Assembly: GCA_019237515.1 (NCBI GenBank)
Contig: JAFAGX010000469.1
Location: forward strand, 1-7,135
Direction: 5' to 3'
From: Acidobacteriaceae bacterium
GTDB taxonomy: Bacteria > Acidobacteriota > Terriglobia > Terriglobales > SbA1
DNA: 7,135 nucleotides
In this document: piece after piece, positions 5,728-7,135 of the stretch
How the letters are laid out: every line of letters starts with the position of its first letter
How positions within the stretch are numbered: position 1 is the first letter of the stretch
Program-made: the position numbers and the translations under genes
The notes under the pieces: generated by a model
Told to the model about the DNA's origin: nothing
The model's database searches: none
Seen by the model: the letters and a program-made list of their open reading frames with translations, nothing else

Positions 5728-6975
5728 ATGTGGTTGCGTGCCCATAACTTGCGGATACCTGCTTTTGGCGTCCCGCTTGCCACATCAGTGAGTAAGCGTA
5801 TGCGTTTCATGTTCTGTGGATCCGAAGCCGCTCGTGGGTCTAGTGCCCCAACGGTTTGGCGTTTAAGCCACTTGTCGTTACTGCTAATTGCTACATCTTT
5901 TTGTTCTGGAGCACAGCTTTCAGCCCAGATTTCCGGGTTACGAAGCACTGAGGACGTCAACCACGCTTGGACGGCCGTGACCGATTTGAAGCGCGACAAT
6001 CTAAATCCCACGCGGATTACCGAAAGCCACAGCCAAAACGCCAACAGGACAGTAGACACGCAGTCGATTCAGATGCGGGGGCTTGACGGGCATTTGGTGC
6101 CTTACCAGGAAATTGAAAAGGAAACGCTTCAGCTTGATGCCACAACCGCGAAGACGATAACTCGCACGTTTGGGCGAGATGTCAACGGAGCCAAGACACT
6201 CGTGCAGGTAACAGAAGAAGAGAAACACGCTGATTCCAATGGCGACTCGAGCCTCGTACGCATCACCTCCAATCCAGATGTGAATGGTGAACTTCAGCCG
6301 GTTCAGCGCGAACTCGTCAGTACGAAAAGGATCAGCAAGGATTTGGAGGAAACGCAGAGTACTGTGATGATCGCAAGCATCAACGGGGGCTTGGTTCCGG
6401 TTCTGAAGACGGACGAGATCACGAAGCTCGCCAAGAACAATGTACTCGAACGTCAGAAAACCACCGCACTCCTCGATGGCAATGACAACTGGCAGCCGAA
6501 CGAAATACGGCAAACGACTATCAAGAAAGAGGGCGAGGACCGCAGAATGGAAGAGCGAATCTCCCGCCTTGATGCCGAAAACAAGCTGCACGAGGTCTCT
6601 CGCATCGTAAGCACAGAATCCGGCAGCCTTTCAGCAGAGAAGCGCAATACCGTGGCGACCTATTCTCTCGATCTCCCCGGCGTGACTCCGGACGGTCACC
6701 TCCACCTGGTTGAGCGTACAACCACGATCCGGCATACCGATACGACTGGTGAGCAAATCACAGAACGACAGCTACAGCAGCCTGATCCTGGCAATCCCGA
6801 CTCTGGTCTGCGTGTTTCAATATTGATCAACGACACCATGTACCCTGCGCCTTCGGGGGCGCAGGCTACCTACACCATTCAAATGCGCAATCCAAACGGG
6901 GATGTTGAAGTTGTATCAGTTGATACGACGAAGTCGGATAGCGTACCTACCTTTGAGCTTGAGCAGAGTCGATAA
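5728..6975 (+). CDS. Secreted protein built from 33-residue repeats, function unknown
   Basis: A 415-residue protein. The ATG at 5728 has AAAGGA at 5715-5720 (7-nt spacer). A hydrophobic segment LSLLLIATSFCSGAQLSAQ (about 49-67) looks like a signal peptide with cleavage near AQLSA/Q, preceded by an unusually long ~46-residue N-region. A later in-frame ATG at 5800 would give a more normal signal, but it has no ribosome-binding site. The mature part repeats a motif of the form (D/N)-G-x-L-x-P-V at residues 120, 153, 186, 219, 252, 284 and 322, about every 33 residues, each followed by polar Thr/Glu/Arg-rich stretches likely to form beta strands. There are two weaker C-terminal units near 360 and 391. 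There are no catalytic motifs, no anchor and no cysteines after the signal. It is probably periplasmic or extracellular and structural or binding. It is divergent from the STAS gene. I do not recognise a named family. Confidence 0.8.
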   Translation: MWLRAHNLRIPAFGVPLATSVSKRMRFMFCGSEAARGSSAPTVWRLSHLSLLLIATSFCSGAQLSAQISGLRSTEDVNHAWTAVTDLKRDNLNPTRITESHSQNANRTVDTQSIQMRGLDGHLVPYQEIEKETLQLDATTAKTITRTFGRDVNGAKTLVQVTEEEKHADSNGDSSLVRITSNPDVNGELQPVQRELVSTKRISKDLEETQSTVMIASINGGLVPVLKTDEITKLAKNNVLERQKTTALLDGNDNWQPNEIRQTTIKKEGEDRRMEERISRLDAENKLHEVSRIVSTESGSLSAEKRNTVATYSLDLPGVTPDGHLHLVERTTTIRHTDTTGEQITERQLQQPDPGNPDSGLRVSILINDTMYPAPSGAQATYTIQMRNPNGDVEVVSVDTTKSDSVPTFELEQSR

Positions 6976-7062
6976 GTCTCCTCTGGGTGACATCCACATC
7001 GATTACAACCGACCTTGAGCAAGAGCTTCAATGTTGCGGTCGTTGGATAAATGTGCCTCACT

Positions 7063-7080
7063 CTGCCCGCATTCGGGCAG
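7063..7080. repeat. GC-rich hairpin downstream of the secreted-protein gene
   Basis: CTGCCCG (7063-7069) and CGGGCAG (7074-7080) form a perfect 7-bp stem with a CATT loop, 88 nt after the stop codon of the repeat-protein gene. No T-run follows on either strand, so it is not a classic intrinsic terminator, although it may still pause polymerase or protect an mRNA 3' end. The rest of 6976-7135 shows no gene. Confidence 0.35.
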
Positions 7081-7135
7081 TCCATCGTGACCTGTCAATC
7101 AATGCCTTCCTTCGGGCAATCGATTTAACTGGAAA

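Noticed and set aside
6001..6591. 196-codon minus-strand ORF opposite the repeat protein
   Set aside because: Long antisense frame, but the plus strand has the ribosome-binding site, the signal peptide and the regular repeat; the minus translation shows no such order.
7072..7109. Short direct repeat TTCGGGCA near the window end, considered as a CRISPR or attachment-site fragment
   Set aside because: Only 8 bp and two copies without regular spacing or flanking mobile genes.

Overview
The window looks like a chromosomal segment from an Acidobacteriota-type soil bacterium. G+C is moderate. A NarL/FixJ-type two-component pair is followed by a DoxX-family membrane protein, and FhlA-like sigma-54 activators, a stand-alone STAS protein and a secreted repeat protein follow. 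The taxonomic call is inference from gene style, not from a marker gene.

Layout. Bases 1-320 (+) hold the 3' end of a sensor histidine kinase. Its NarL-family response regulator (336-965, +) follows 15 nt later. A 117-nt gap with two short perfect dyads precedes a small DoxX-like membrane protein (1083-1472, +). The next ~490 nt (1473-1963) contain an AT-rich hairpin at the end of the DoxX gene, a weak sigma-54-like promoter candidate and two overlapping small ORFs (58 and 43 codons), each with a ribosome-binding site. Two tandem sigma-54 activator genes follow (1964-3034 and 3094-5163, +). The first has no sensory domain. The second has GAF-GAF-AAA+-HTH architecture. Their shared part aligns without a gap (offset exactly 330 residues, about 79% identity by hand count). 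Convergent to them is a STAS-domain gene (5201-5485, -), which has a near-perfect -24/-12 sigma-54 promoter (5526-5541, -) and a 17-bp dyad upstream of it. Divergent from the STAS gene is a secreted protein (5728-6975, +) built from 33-residue repeats. The last 160 nt hold only a small hairpin.

How the parts may work together (inference). The kinase and regulator form one signalling unit, possibly acting on the DoxX gene. The two enhancer-binding proteins and the STAS gene look like a second, local sigma-54 circuit. The GAF-containing activator would sense a small molecule, and its sensorless paralogue, with an almost identical DNA-binding helix-turn-helix, could share or modulate the same operator. 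The STAS promoter next door is the obvious candidate target. The most interesting features are the sigma-54 promoter that matches its neighbours, the GAF-deleted paralogue with altered residues in otherwise conserved positions, and the undescribed 33-residue repeat protein.
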